Assembly (NCBI GenBank): GCA_015075445.1
Contig: JABTUJ010000007.1
Coordinates: forward strand, 124,001 to 188,000
DNA: 64,000 nt
Origin: Verrucomicrobiales bacterium
Lineage (GTDB): Bacteria; Verrucomicrobiota; Verrucomicrobiia; Limisphaerales; J093
Direction: 5' to 3'
Part shown: piece by piece, positions 8,435-16,755 of the stretch
How positions within the stretch are numbered: position 1 is the stretch's first letter
Layout: the number at the start of each line of letters is the position of its first letter
Notes under the pieces: generated by a model
Database searches by the model: none
Told to the model about the DNA's origin: nothing
The model's input: only the letters and a program-made list of their open reading frames with translations
Program-made: the position numbers and the translations under genes

Positions 8435-9793
8435 ATGTCGAGCGTCCCGTCGAACGACCGGTCCGCGCCGGCGCCCTTGCCGCGTCTGGCAGAGGTCCGC
8501 CAACTCTTTCCGGAATCCCCGTCCCTGGACATCCCTCGCATGATGCGGGAGGAGTTCGGGCCGGTCGCGCGACGACTGAAGCCCGGGGCGCGGGTGGCGG
8601 TGGCCGTGGGAAGCCGTGGCATCTCCCGACTCCCGGAGATCGTGGGGGCCGTGCTGGAGTGTCTGCGCGCCGCGGGGGCCCGGCCGTTTGTGTTGCCCGC
8701 CATGGGCAGCCACGGGGGCGGGACGGCGGAAGGGCAGATCGCGCTGCTCGGAGAGTACGGCGTGACCGAGACCGCGCTGGGCGTGCCCATCCACCCGAGC
8801 ATGGCCGTGGAAGAGATCGGTCGAACTTCCGACGGCTTGCCGGTGGTGACGAGCGTCGAGGCGTTGCGGGCCGATGCCGTGGTGCTGGTCAACCGGGTTA
8901 AACCGCACACCGACTTTGGCGGCGACCTCGGCAGTGGCTTGCTGAAGATGCTGGTGGTGGGCCTGGGCAAGCAGGTCGGTGCCGCCCAGTTCCATGCGGC
9001 GGCGTCGCGGTTGGGCTACCTGACCGTGCTGCGCAGCTTCGCGGAAGTTGCACGGCGGCGGTTGCCGCTGCGGGCCGGTCTGGCGATCGTCGAGAACCAG
9101 CGCCATGACCCCACGCGGCTGGCGGTCGTCTTGCCGGAGGACCTCGAGGGGCGGGAGCAGGTGTTGTGTGCGGAGGCGCGGGCTCTCATGCCGCGGCTGC
9201 CGTTCGACAGGGTGGACCTGCTCATCGTGGATCGGATGGGGAAGAACCTGAGCGGCACCGGCATGGACCCGGCAATCATCGGGCGCATGATCCACGGCTA
9301 CAGTCTGGCCGAGGATCTCGAACCCCGCACACCCCATGTGCGCCGGTTGTTTGTGCGCGATCTGACGCCCGAGAGTCACGGCAACGCCATCGGCTTGGGG
9401 TTGGCCGATTTCACCACCACGCGGTTGGTTGCGGCCATGGACCGGGAGGTCACGGTGACCAATGCGTTGACGGCCCTTTCGTTGCAGGGCGCCAAGATCC
9501 CCATCGCGTTCGGCACCGACCGCGAGGCGATCACGGCGGCGTTGACCACGCTGGCACTGCCGGACCCGACCCAGGCGCGCGTGGTGCGGATTGCCGACAC
9601 CCTATCCGTCGAGCGGTTTGAGGCGTCGGAACCCTTGCTCGAGGAAGCGCGGTCGCGACCGGACCTCGAAGTGCTCGGACCGGCGGAGCCGCTGCATTTC
9701 GGGGACGACGGCAACCTGGCTATCCACTTGCCAAGGGGCGGTGGTGGGGCGATATGTTCGCCCCTCAGGCGGGCCAGTTTAGCTCAGTGGTAG
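8435..9793 (+). CDS. LarA-like (DUF2088) protein
   Basis: A protein of 452 residues related to the N-terminal fold of lactate racemase LarA (DUF2088). It shows the family-like VLPAMGSHGGGTAEGQ glycine loop and a VNRVKPHTDF segment. Homologues lacking the full LarA nickel-pincer residues are common, and the substrate is not known. ATG at 8435 is used; the frame is open far upstream, antisense to the esterase gene. The stop at 9791-9793 falls inside the D-arm of tRNA-Thr, so the last 7 codons overlap the tRNA by 21 bases. The final 20 residues may therefore be unselected read-through. Confidence 0.72.
   Translation: MSSVPSNDRSAPAPLPRLAEVRQLFPESPSLDIPRMMREEFGPVARRLKPGARVAVAVGSRGISRLPEIVGAVLECLRAAGARPFVLPAMGSHGGGTAEGQIALLGEYGVTETALGVPIHPSMAVEEIGRTSDGLPVVTSVEALRADAVVLVNRVKPHTDFGGDLGSGLLKMLVVGLGKQVGAAQFHAAASRLGYLTVLRSFAEVARRRLPLRAGLAIVENQRHDPTRLAVVLPEDLEGREQVLCAEARALMPRLPFDRVDLLIVDRMGKNLSGTGMDPAIIGRMIHGYSLAEDLEPRTPHVRRLFVRDLTPESHGNAIGLGLADFTTTRLVAAMDREVTVTNALTALSLQGAKIPIAFGTDREAITAALTTLALPDPTQARVVRIADTLSVERFEASEPLLEEARSRPDLEVLGPAEPLHFGDDGNLAIHLPRGGGGAICSPLRRASLAQW
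9746..9764 (+). terminator. GC hairpin just upstream of tRNA-Thr
   Basis: A perfect 7-bp stem (ggggcga / tcgcccc) with a 5-base loop lies 8 bases before the tRNA start and inside the end of the LarA-like reading frame. No T tract follows, so an intrinsic terminator is uncertain; it could be a processing or attenuation hairpin. Confidence 0.35.
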
Positions 9794-9844
9794 AGCATCC
9801 GATTTGTAATCGGACGGTCGTCGGTTCAAATCCGACAACTGGCT
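9773..9844 (+). tRNA. tRNA-Thr (UGU), CCA encoded
   Basis: The sequence folds as a complete tRNA. The acceptor stem GCCAGTT pairs with AACTGGC, the D-arm is GCTCAGTGGTAGAGC, and the anticodon stem is TCCGA/TCGGA with loop TTTGTAA. The anticodon TGT (9805-9807) reads ACA threonine codons. A GGTTCAAATCC T-arm follows. A genomic CCA follows at 9845-9847. It stands at the left edge of a region full of mobile-element debris, which fits a tRNA integration site, but no integrase gene or second copy of the tRNA 3' end was seen. Confidence 0.97.
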
Positions 9845-9847
9845 CCA

Positions 9848-10570
9848 GCCAGAATCCCCAATGTTTTCAAGGGTTTTCTCGGTGTTACTCCACTGAATCG
9901 GATGGTGCCTTAAGAGCCGTCTTGGACACTTCTTGGACACTTTGCGGGGCGTGTTTGTGGGCTTGGCCAGTTCTGGGCCACTCGCCCGGGGATGCGGGCC
10001 GGTCTTGCGGTTCCTGGCCCGGTACCTTCGCGGCTCGAGGATCATGGCCCGGCTTTCATTGGGCGGGGGGTCTGGGCCACTTCTGGGCCACTTCACCGGC
10101 CGCCGGCCTCGAGGGGGTGTCCTCACCCGTCCCGCTCGCGAACGCGCTTCCTGGGGACAGTAGGGCGCGCCGTTGGGCAACCGGGGGGCCCGGGGCCCGG
10201 CCGGTCGGGGTGGGGCCGAGCATTTCGCCGAAAGGCTAAGCTTGGGCAGGGCCTCGGGGTCGGGCCTCGGGGGCGCCGCGGGTCGGGGCGCGGTCCGGCG
10301 AGCGTGCGCCTGGGGCGTCGCCGTGCACTCGAGGGGACCTTGCTCCCTGGGCGACGGGTCCAAAAAATGCCAGCCGTGGGGCGCAACGGTTTCGGCGAGA
10401 CTCGCGGCGAATTCTGGCCCACTTCCGGGTGCGCGCGCGTGGCAAATCGCCCGGCGTCCCGTGGTGCGGTCGGGGTGCTGTGCCCTTCGCCAGGCAGGGG
10501 GCCTCTCACCACGCGGCTTACGCTGTTCAATTAGGTCGGACGATTCATGGGCTTGACATCCCGAAACCTC
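9848..10570. other. Non-coding GC-rich stretch after tRNA-Thr
   Basis: No convincing gene is seen in about 720 bases. Open frames on both strands are low-complexity Arg/Pro/Gly products of GC-rich DNA. One minus-strand frame runs antisense through the tRNA and is a typical spurious call. An 11-base direct duplication (cttggacactt twice) lies near 9922-9943. The stretch could be degraded island DNA. Confidence 0.5.
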
Positions 10571-10579
10571 GCATCAAAT
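10571..10579. repeat. 9-bp target-site duplication, left copy
   Basis: The sequence gcatcaaat directly precedes the left inverted repeat of the insertion sequence and is repeated exactly at 13060-13068 after the right inverted repeat. Confidence 0.85.
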
Positions 10580-10597
10580 CAGCAGTTCTCATTTTGG
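10580..10597 (+). repeat. Left terminal inverted repeat of the IS
   Basis: Eighteen bases, cagcagttctcattttgg, identical to the reverse complement of 13042-13059. Confidence 0.88.
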
Positions 10598-10671
10598 GAG
10601 CTGAGGGCTGAGACCGACAAGGCGGCGGCGGGGGTGACGGAGACTTCCGGCGGCAGGGGCCTGAAAGATTT

Positions 10672-11600
10672 TTGCACTTTGCGGGACTTCACTCTCTTCG
10701 CTACCTCCTGCGGATGGCGAGCGAGTGGATTGTGCAGGGCCGCACCCTGAGTGCGGAGGACCTGCCTAGATCTACTGGCGGGCCGCCCATCCCACCTGGC
10801 ACCGGGCCCGCCTGGCGCGCGAACTCTGTGCCCGGTGGGGTGGCGCAACGGGTAAGCAGCCTGGCGACATGCGGCCGCCCGCTCGCTGCTGCTCAAACTG
10901 GAAGCCCGCGGTTGATCACGTTACCGCCAGGGGCTGGCCCCTCGGTCAACGGCTGCCGCAACCATCGGGCCCTCGCGCGCATGGGGGCGGCGGGGATCCA
11001 GGCCTCCCTGGCCAGCTTGCACCCGCTGCACCTGAGGCGGGTCGCTCCGGGCACGGCGGAGGCCCGGGAGTTCGGGGCTCCGCTCCAGGAGCACCATTAC
11101 CTGGGTCACCGCAACTGTGTGGGCGAGAACTCCTCCAGTACCTGGTGCGCGATCGCCAGGATCGCCTGCTGGCGTGCTGTTTGGTTCAGCCGCCTGGCAG
11201 TGCCAGGCCCGCGACGGTCACCGGCTGGAGCCTGCCCGCCCGGCGCCGCCACCTGGGGCTGATCACTCGTCAAATACCTGCCTTGATCCTGCGCGGGGTG
11301 CAGCCGCATCTGGCTGGCCACCTGCCGCTCTGACCTGCCGCTCTGAGCGCCGACTGGCAGGCGCGCTACGGCATCCGATCCACCTGGTGGAACCTTCGTC
11401 GAGCCCGAACGCTTTGCCGGCACCAGCTACCAGGCCGCCGGCTGGATCCGGTCGGCGCCACCACCGGCCGCGGTCGCAACGGGGGCTGCCCCCTGGCGCC
11501 CGATCAAGGAGGTCTGGCTGTGCCTGCTCGGCGCGGACTTCCGGGAGCGCCTGCACATGAGCTGCCTGGCTGCCACCCTGGTAACATTTGCTTGCGGCGC
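10672..11600 (+). pseudogene. DUF4338 / DruA-like gene remnant
   Basis: Pieces in all three forward frames join into a protein of the DUF4338 family, known as DruA in the Druantia anti-phage system. In order: RARLARELCARW near 10808, LLLKLEARGLITLPP near 10890-10930, LQEHHYLGHRNCVGE near 11085-11130, then a frame change to QYLVRDRQDRLLACCL, another to SAAWQCQARD, then FVEPERFAGTSYQAAGWI near 11395 and IKEVWLCLLGADFRERL near 11502. At least five frame changes are needed, so no full product can be made. Its place inside a transposon, directly before the transposase and on the same strand, suggests it is part of the element and not a defence cassette. Start and end are approximate. Confidence 0.72.
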
Positions 11601-12830
11601 ACCGGCCGGGTTGACGGACCGGCGCAGGGCCGCAACTGCCTTATGCGATGGCGGACTTCTTTGGCCCGGCCGCCTTCGCCGTCTTCTCTTCACCCACCGC
11701 CCTCCTCGGGCCTACCAGAAAGCGATGCAGCGGGCCCGGGGGTCAACAACGCCCTGAGTCTCTTTGGCATCCAGAGCTCCTCCGACAACCAGATCCGCGG
11801 CATGCTCGATCCCGTGTCGCCGGCCGCGCTCTTCCTCCCGGTTCACGACCAGATCTACGAGGCGCCTGGCGAGCAGGGCCTTCTCCGGCACCTCCGGGGG
11901 TTCCACGACCCACCCTCCCGGCGCTGGACGGCACGTGGTAATACCAGCCCCAGAAGATCCACTGCCCGTGTTGTTCCTCGCTCCAGCACGCCAACGGCCA
12001 GACCACCTTCATCACAGCGCCCTGACCCGGTCCCCGTCGCCCCGGGGCGCGCGGAGGTCATTGCCCTGCGGCCTGAGTTCACCCCGCAGGACGGCCACAT
12101 AAGCAGGATTGGCGAGTTGGCCGCGGCCAAACGCTGGCTGGAGCAGAACGCCGCCCGCTATGGCCAGGGCCCCGTCACTCTCTTGGGCGACGATCTCTAC
12201 GCCCACCAACCCTTCTGCCGGCGCCTCCACGGCTTCCACTTTATCTTCACCTGCCAGCCCGACTTATATTTCACCCTCTACCGCTGGTGAACCTGCTCCA
12301 GAGGCCGGAGCTGGAACCTCTGCCTCCGCGTCAAGGTCGGCGGCCAGTGGCACACTTACACCCACCGCTGGGCCAACCGTCCTGCTGGTTGACGGGGAGG
12401 ACGCCCTGCGCGTCAACTGGTGAACTCACCGTGACCGATCCGCAGGGCCGGGTCCTCTACCATAACGCTGACTGGCCGCTGAGCCGAGCCGAACGTGGCA
12501 GCTGTCGTCGCCTCTCGGGCCGCGCCTGTTGAAGATCGAGAATGAGAACAACACCCTCAAGACCAAGGGCCATCATCTGGAGCACAACTTCGGTCACGGC
12601 CACAAACACCTCGCCGCCTTCCTGCTGGCCTTGAACCTCCTGGCTTCCCTCTTCCACACCGTCCTGGTTTCACTGACGAGCACTACCGCCCATCCGGGCC
12701 AGCTGCCCTCGCGCCAGACCTCTTCGACGATCTGTGAGCCCTCACCCGCTACCTGCACTTCCCCAGCTGGGCAGGCCTCCTGCGAACCCATGACGCGGAC
12801 CGAGATCGCCCCTCACGCTGCCAAGCCAAC
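11600..12830 (+). pseudogene. DDE transposase remnant of the 10580-13059 IS
   Basis: The remains of an IS4-superfamily-like transposase, read with several frame changes. An N-terminal YQKAMQRARG / NALSLFGIQSS segment lies at about 11710-11785 and is followed by DNQIRGMLDPV. KIHCPCCSS with a likely CxxC metal motif is at about 11955. Then come EVIALRPEFTPQDGH (12055-12100), AAAKRWLEQ and VTLLGDDLYAHQPFC (12170-12220, containing an Asp-Asp pair), and finally KIENENNTLKTKGHHLEHN at about 12530-12590 with the conserved glutamate helix. An in-frame stop also interrupts the LDGTW segment near 11940. The boundaries are estimates. Confidence 0.78.
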
Positions 12831-13041
12831 CTGAGCCAACTGGCCTGCCCAGGCGAGGTGCCCACACCGGCGATCGGGGTGAGGGTCCCAAGAACCTCCC
12901 CTGAGGCCGCCGACCGATCCCAGGCGCCCAGCCGCGACTCCGGTTGCGCCGTACGCCGCGGTAGCCCTGCCAACACCATCGCCCCTCGCCCTCGCCCTCG
13001 CCCAGTTGCCTTCCCAACCCCGGCGTGCTGAGCCGTTCATG

Positions 13042-13059
13042 CCAAAATGAGAACTGCTG
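13042..13059 (-). repeat. Right terminal inverted repeat of the IS
   Basis: The reverse complement equals the 18 bases at 10580-10597. The second copy of the 9-bp target duplication (gcatcaaat) follows at 13060-13068. Confidence 0.88.
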
Positions 13060-13204
13060 GCATCAAATTACGCCCGCTGGACGTCCGACAAACAAACAGA
13101 TATGAATAAGGGCAATATGACCGAGTGCGAACGGATTTTCTGTGCCCTTCATCGTCCTTCTTGATGGGCGCTGGTAGCGTGATGAGCTTAGCAGGCCACC
13201 TCTA

Positions 13205-14919
13205 TAGCTAGAGCTTGTCCCAGCGGAAGGAGAAATGAGAAATCGGTGCGTTATGCCTTGTCAGACATACAATGAACCAACGCCCGATGGCCCAGATCAT
13301 ACCGCTGCAAGGCGAACTTCGTCCAGTCCTCTTCCCACGGTCCGGGGAAATGTGGATTCATCAACGCTTTCAGCGCCGAGCTGCGCCGTGGATCGATGAA
13401 CCCCTGCGACTCAGCGGCGTCGAAGCGCTCTTTGTGGAGCGTAGTTTGGCGGGATGGCTGGCCTGAGACCCGGAGCGGTGCCCACGACGCACGAGCAGAC
13501 GAAGTATCAGCGCACCAGTGCCTAGGGCGCTGCGTGCTGCAACGTGCTGGGTAGCGGCTTGCTGGGCGAGGACTTCGGGGACGAGCCGTCGGCTGGCCGA
13601 GTGCGCCCTTCCATGGTTCTGCGGGTGGATCGCTTGGAGGAAGTGCGGTGCTGAGCAAGAGCCAGTTGGCGCGCTACTTCCAATGGCTGCTGGAGGCGCA
13701 GGTGCAGCCCTGGTCCGCCGGCTCGCAGGCGGCGCGACCGATGCCACCACGGGGTCCAACCGGCTCTGGCTGGCCAACGAACTGAACTGGACACGGTGTG
13801 GATGGACAGCACGTGGCCGCGGACATCCATTTCCCGTGGACTGGGTGCTGCTGCGGACGCGACGCGGATGCTGATGAGCGCCACCGGCCTGATCCGGGCA
13901 CACGGGCTCAAACGCTGGATGCCGGCCCCGAAGGCTTCTGCGGGCGATGAACTGTGCAGTGCATCGCGATGGTGCAGGCGGGCAAACGCCGACGCGAGCG
14001 GCGCGCAAGGGTGCCAGGGAGATGAAGCGCCTGAGCCGGTGGTGACAACACGCTCGCCGGATCTGTCGACACACGCATTGGCAGGAGACGGATTGGACCT
14101 GGGTCAGCCGAGGTGCTGGGCCCGAATCGATTAAAGCGGCAGCGTTCTGGCGGTCCGGCAAGCCCATGAGCGGATCATTGGGAGCGGCCGGTGGCCAACG
14201 CGGACAAGATCCTGAGTCTCTACGAGGGCGATCTGCACGTGATCGTGCGGGGCAAGGCTGGGGTGCGGTGGAGTTTTGGCAACACGCCTTCCGCTGAGCA
14301 GGCGGCAGGGGCCTGGTAGTGGACTGGCATCTCTTACCAGGATGAGTGCGTTACGGACAGCCGGCAGTTGCCGGCGAGCCTGGAACGGCTGCAGTCCTGG
14401 CTGCTGGCGGCGTGCTCGAAGCGGTGGGCGGGGACCGCGGCTTTGACTGCAAGGCCAACCGGGCGCCTGGCGAGGCGGGGCTCTTCAACGCTGTGTCCAT
14501 GCGTGGCGGGAACTGCAGCGCCGTCGGCATTGGGGCCTGGTTTGGGAAGATCCATGCCGGCCGCAGACCGAGGGGCGGATTGGGATCTCTGAAGCATCGA
14601 CTTCTTGGGGCGGCCAGCTGGCAAGGTATGAGCACCGGGCGCTGGGGTAAGCTGGAGTGTGCTGGCCCACAATCTTTGGGTAAGCAATGGATGGAGGTGG
14701 CGGCGTCGGCGGAGCAGCAAAGGACGCGGCTTAGGCAGTAGTCTGGCTGATGGGGAGCGGCGCTCGCGAGCCGTCGCCAGAAGTCTGGAAAAACCACAAC
14801 CCCAGCGGTGTCAGCCGAAAGCGTGCCTGAGCTGTCAGTGATGGCTTATACCAGGCCTACCTCCTTCCTCTCCTATCGTCTCCCATCCGGAAACAGGGAC
14901 TTGGGACGGGCCTCAGCTA
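13205..14919 (+). mobile_element. Second decayed insertion sequence (limits tentative)
   Basis: A second transposase remnant fills 13270-14835. Weak inverted ends are visible: 13205-13222 (tagctagagcttgtccca) matches the complement of 14902-14919 at 13 of 18 positions. No target duplication was found, so these limits are a guess. It lies 145 bases to the right of the first element. Confidence 0.4.
13270..14835 (+). pseudogene. Second transposase remnant
   Basis: Forward-strand fragments in different frames assemble into one transposase. They are: SGEMWIHQRFQRRAAPWID (13345-13400), VEALFVERSLAGWL (13418-13465), LLGEDFGDE (about 13560), RLAECALPWFCG, VDRLEEVR (about 13627), then SKSQLARYFQWL, TVWMDSTWP (about 13795), FPVDWVLL and LIRAHGLK, then ANADKILSLYEGDLHVIVRG (about 14190-14250) and a C-terminal part near 14400-14680 with RGFDCKANR and VLAHNLWV. 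The last is typical of the final helix of IS transposases. More than six frame changes are needed. The family is unassigned. Confidence 0.65.
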
Positions 14920-15059
14920 CAACACTTCAGATGATCCTGACCGATTAGCGATCGCGTCCGATTGGCGGATGGTGGGCCAAGACATCTCAGACGCCGTTGG
15001 TGCACAGCAGGGTAGGTTTAAGCAAGAGGCTTTGAGCGGGTGAATGGTGTCGCGCATCG

Positions 15060-15638
15060 ATGAGCGAGTCGTCGGACGACAGCGGTTCCGCGGGAACGGA
15101 CAGGCAACCGGGCTCCGCAGCGCACGAGCCTGTTCCGGTAACTGACTTCCTTGCTAAGCACGTCCCGAAGGCTCTGGACGCTGTTACTAAGGAGAAGCGA
15201 AAGGACCTTTCGGCGTTTTCTGTCGTAAGGGCGGAGGTATCGACGGTGCGTTGCGGCCCTTTGCCTTGCCCCGACGATTTGGCGGCCTACAACACCATCA
15301 TCCCTGATGGAGCTCACCGGATCATGCAGATGGCAGAGGCGCAGTCGGCCCACCGCATCGAGATCGAGAAGGTGGTGATTACGAGTCAACAGGCCCAGGC
15401 TACACGCGGGCAGTGGTTTGGCTTCTTGATTGGGTTGGCAGGTCTCGGCTGCGGAACTACGGCAGCCATGTTGGGTCAACCCTGGGCGAGAGCATCTATC
15501 GCCGGTACGACTCTCGTCGGTTTGGTCTCGGCTTTCCTGTTCGGTCGCCAAAAAGTCGCGCGGACCCTCGCAGAACGACGGCCTGATCCACCAGGATCAA
15601 CTCCTGTTGCGAAAGAAGTTCGGAAGCGCAGAAGCTGA
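15060..15638 (+). CDS. DUF2335 membrane protein
   Basis: A 192-residue protein matching the DUF2335 pattern. A polar N-terminus (1-75) is followed by an amphipathic segment with HRIMQMAEAQSAHRIEIEK (about residues 95-113), a RGQWFGFLIGLAGLG motif leading into one transmembrane helix, and a second transmembrane helix (about 145-162) ending in a basic tail. Members are often found in phages and near mobile elements, with unknown function. ATG at 15060 is the first start. Gene reading is intact, unlike its decayed neighbours, so it may be a recent arrival. Confidence 0.72.
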   Translation: MSESSDDSGSAGTDRQPGSAAHEPVPVTDFLAKHVPKALDAVTKEKRKDLSAFSVVRAEVSTVRCGPLPCPDDLAAYNTIIPDGAHRIMQMAEAQSAHRIEIEKVVITSQQAQATRGQWFGFLIGLAGLGCGTTAAMLGQPWARASIAGTTLVGLVSAFLFGRQKVARTLAERRPDPPGSTPVAKEVRKRRS

Positions 15639-15681
15639 GGGAACCGGCGTGGGTCGGCGTGGCGGTCGGGTCCGGAAAGCA

Positions 15682-15723
15682 AAAGCCCCGGCCGTGGGCG
15701 AAAGGATAACCTCACGGCCGGGG
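15682..15723 (-). terminator. Intrinsic terminator of the prophage-like minus operon
   Basis: An 11-bp perfect stem (ccccggccgtg at 15686-15696, cacggccgggg at 15713-15723) is followed, on the minus strand, by the T-rich run cttttgctttcc. It sits 27 bases after the stop at 15750 and can end the protease/small-protein transcript. It may also stop the DUF2335 transcript from the other side. Confidence 0.7.
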
Positions 15724-15749
15724 TGCACTCCGCCACGGGTGAAGGAAGA

Positions 15750-15920
15750 TCACTCTGCCGGGAGCGCCGCGGTCACCTCGAGCAAGTCGCCGGCCGGCGT
15801 TCGCACGTACAACTGGCCGGCGATAAGGCCGAATTGACCGCGGGGAATCGCGTCGGTTGAATCGAATTCGCGGACCGTGCGGCGGTCCCGGGGGCGGAGG
15901 TGAACGGTTCGGGTCTTCAT
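15750..15920 (-). CDS. Small phage-like protein (56 aa)
   Basis: A 56-residue protein starting at ATG 15920, whose first bases overlap the stop of the protease gene (ATGA). It is rich in Arg and Thr at the start (KTRTVHLRPRD) and has a beta-rich centre (FGLIAGQLYVRTPAGDLLEV). The overlap, the shared strand and the terminator behind it show that it belongs to the same transcript. Function is not recognised; small proteins of this size near head proteases are often head-associated. Confidence 0.5.
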   Translation of the reverse strand: MKTRTVHLRPRDRRTVREFDSTDAIPRGQFGLIAGQLYVRTPAGDLLEVTAALPAE

Positions 15921-16684
15921 TTCAAGGGGTCGGCGTCGGTCACTTCGTCAGTCAATCCAGCGCGCAAGGCTTCCTCGGCGTCGAAAACCCGGTCGCCCTT
16001 TCGGAGCCAGTTCCACGTTTCCCGGACCGGCCGGCGGCATCGGAGGGCGAGCCAAACCGTGAGCTTGCGGGTGTCGGCCTCGAGTTCCCGGGCGGCCTGG
16101 GCCAGCGTTCGCGCGGTCCCGGCCAGCAGCGTTGACGGCGCGTGCACCAGCAGGCGGGCCCCGGGCCGGGCGAGTCGGCGCCGGGCACCTTGGAGCAAGA
16201 AGCAGGCGGCGCTTCCCGCGAGTCGGCCAACAACTGCCACGCTCGCCGGGTGGTCCCAAAGCTCCCGCGCCATGCGGAAGGCAACGGCCGCGTCGCCCCC
16301 GGCCGAGTCGATTGTCACGACAACGCGCGCAGCCTTCGCCAACGTCCGCTCCCAGCCGTCCGGCAGCGCGAGGATTTCGCCCCGCACGCTCACCCTGGCC
16401 GTACCGTCGGGAAAGCCGGCCGCAATGGTCACGCCGGCCTCGGTGACAGCCTCACCCAGTTGCGCCACGGCGGCCGCGGCCGCGGCGGCCCGTCGGGCTT
16501 CGCTGTTCAGGCGGTCTTGCTCCAAGAGGGCCGGCCGCTGGCAGTACGCGGCAAGCCATTCGCAGTCCCTGTCGTGACCCCCATGGAGTTCCTGAGAATG
16601 GCGCGCTCGCCGTGACCGTGACGGCCGCGCGATTCCCGCAGGCTGGGCGGAGTGCGGTGGGTTCTGTTTCGCTGGCACGTCCAT
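15917..16684 (-). CDS. ClpP-like phage head maturation protease (remnant?)
   Basis: About 255 residues with a ClpP/S49 fold. The pattern TIDSAGGDAAVAFRMARELW (about residues 130-149) is followed by GRLAGSAACFLL, where the serine sits at the ClpP nucleophile site, and LLVHAPSTLL, where the histidine fits the ClpP catalytic His. An alanine-rich coiled stretch precedes it. Such proteins process capsid subunits in many phages. ATG at 16684 is the best visible start, but the first 55 residues are low-complexity and the true start could be internal. No portal, terminase or capsid gene is nearby, so this is a prophage scrap. Confidence 0.6.
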   Translation of the reverse strand: MDVPAKQNPPHSAQPAGIARPSRSRRARHSQELHGGHDRDCEWLAAYCQRPALLEQDRLNSEARRAAAAAAAVAQLGEAVTEAGVTIAAGFPDGTARVSVRGEILALPDGWERTLAKAARVVVTIDSAGGDAAVAFRMARELWDHPASVAVVGRLAGSAACFLLQGARRRLARPGARLLVHAPSTLLAGTARTLAQAARELEADTRKLTVWLALRCRRPVRETWNWLRKGDRVFDAEEALRAGLTDEVTDADPLK

Positions 16685-16755
16685 CGGGATGGGCTTTTCG
16701 ATTGACGGGCACGGTCGGTACCGCCACAAGTGTCCTCCAGATACCCAGCCCGACT

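Larger units (their letters stand above)
10580..13059 (+). mobile_element. Insertion sequence with DruA-like and DDE transposase remnants
   Basis: A 2480-bp element bounded by perfect 18-bp terminal inverted repeats: cagcagttctcattttgg at 10580-10597 and its complement at 13042-13059. A perfect 9-bp direct duplication flanks it, which proves insertion by a cut-and-join transposase. Inside, in one orientation, lie remnants of two genes: a DUF4338 (DruA-like) gene followed by a DDE transposase. Both carry many frameshifts, so the element cannot move on its own now. The termini are intact although the genes are decayed. The IS family was not assigned; related transposases are often filed as ISNCY. 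Confidence 0.85.

Noticed and set aside
8231..9379. Minus-strand open frame that extends the esterase fusion to 1015 residues
   Set aside because: The extra part is antisense to the LarA-like gene, has no domain, and lies before a clear signal peptide at 8230.
9779..10363. Minus-strand frame of 194 residues ending antisense to tRNA-Thr
   Set aside because: The tail is the well-known spurious translation of a tRNA complement; the rest is Arg/Pro-rich low-complexity text.
9848..10570. Integrase gene or attachment-site partner beside tRNA-Thr
   Set aside because: No tyrosine recombinase motif was found on either strand, and no second copy of the tRNA 3' end was seen by eye.
10672..11600. A functional Druantia defence system
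   Set aside because: Only a frameshifted DruA-like remnant inside a transposon is present; no DruB, DruC, DruD or DruE gene is nearby.
13251..13658. Minus-strand frame of 135 residues with a protein-like C-terminus
   Set aside because: The opposite strand carries transposase motifs over the same bases (LLGEDFGDE, RLAECAL, VDRLEEVR), which explain the region better.
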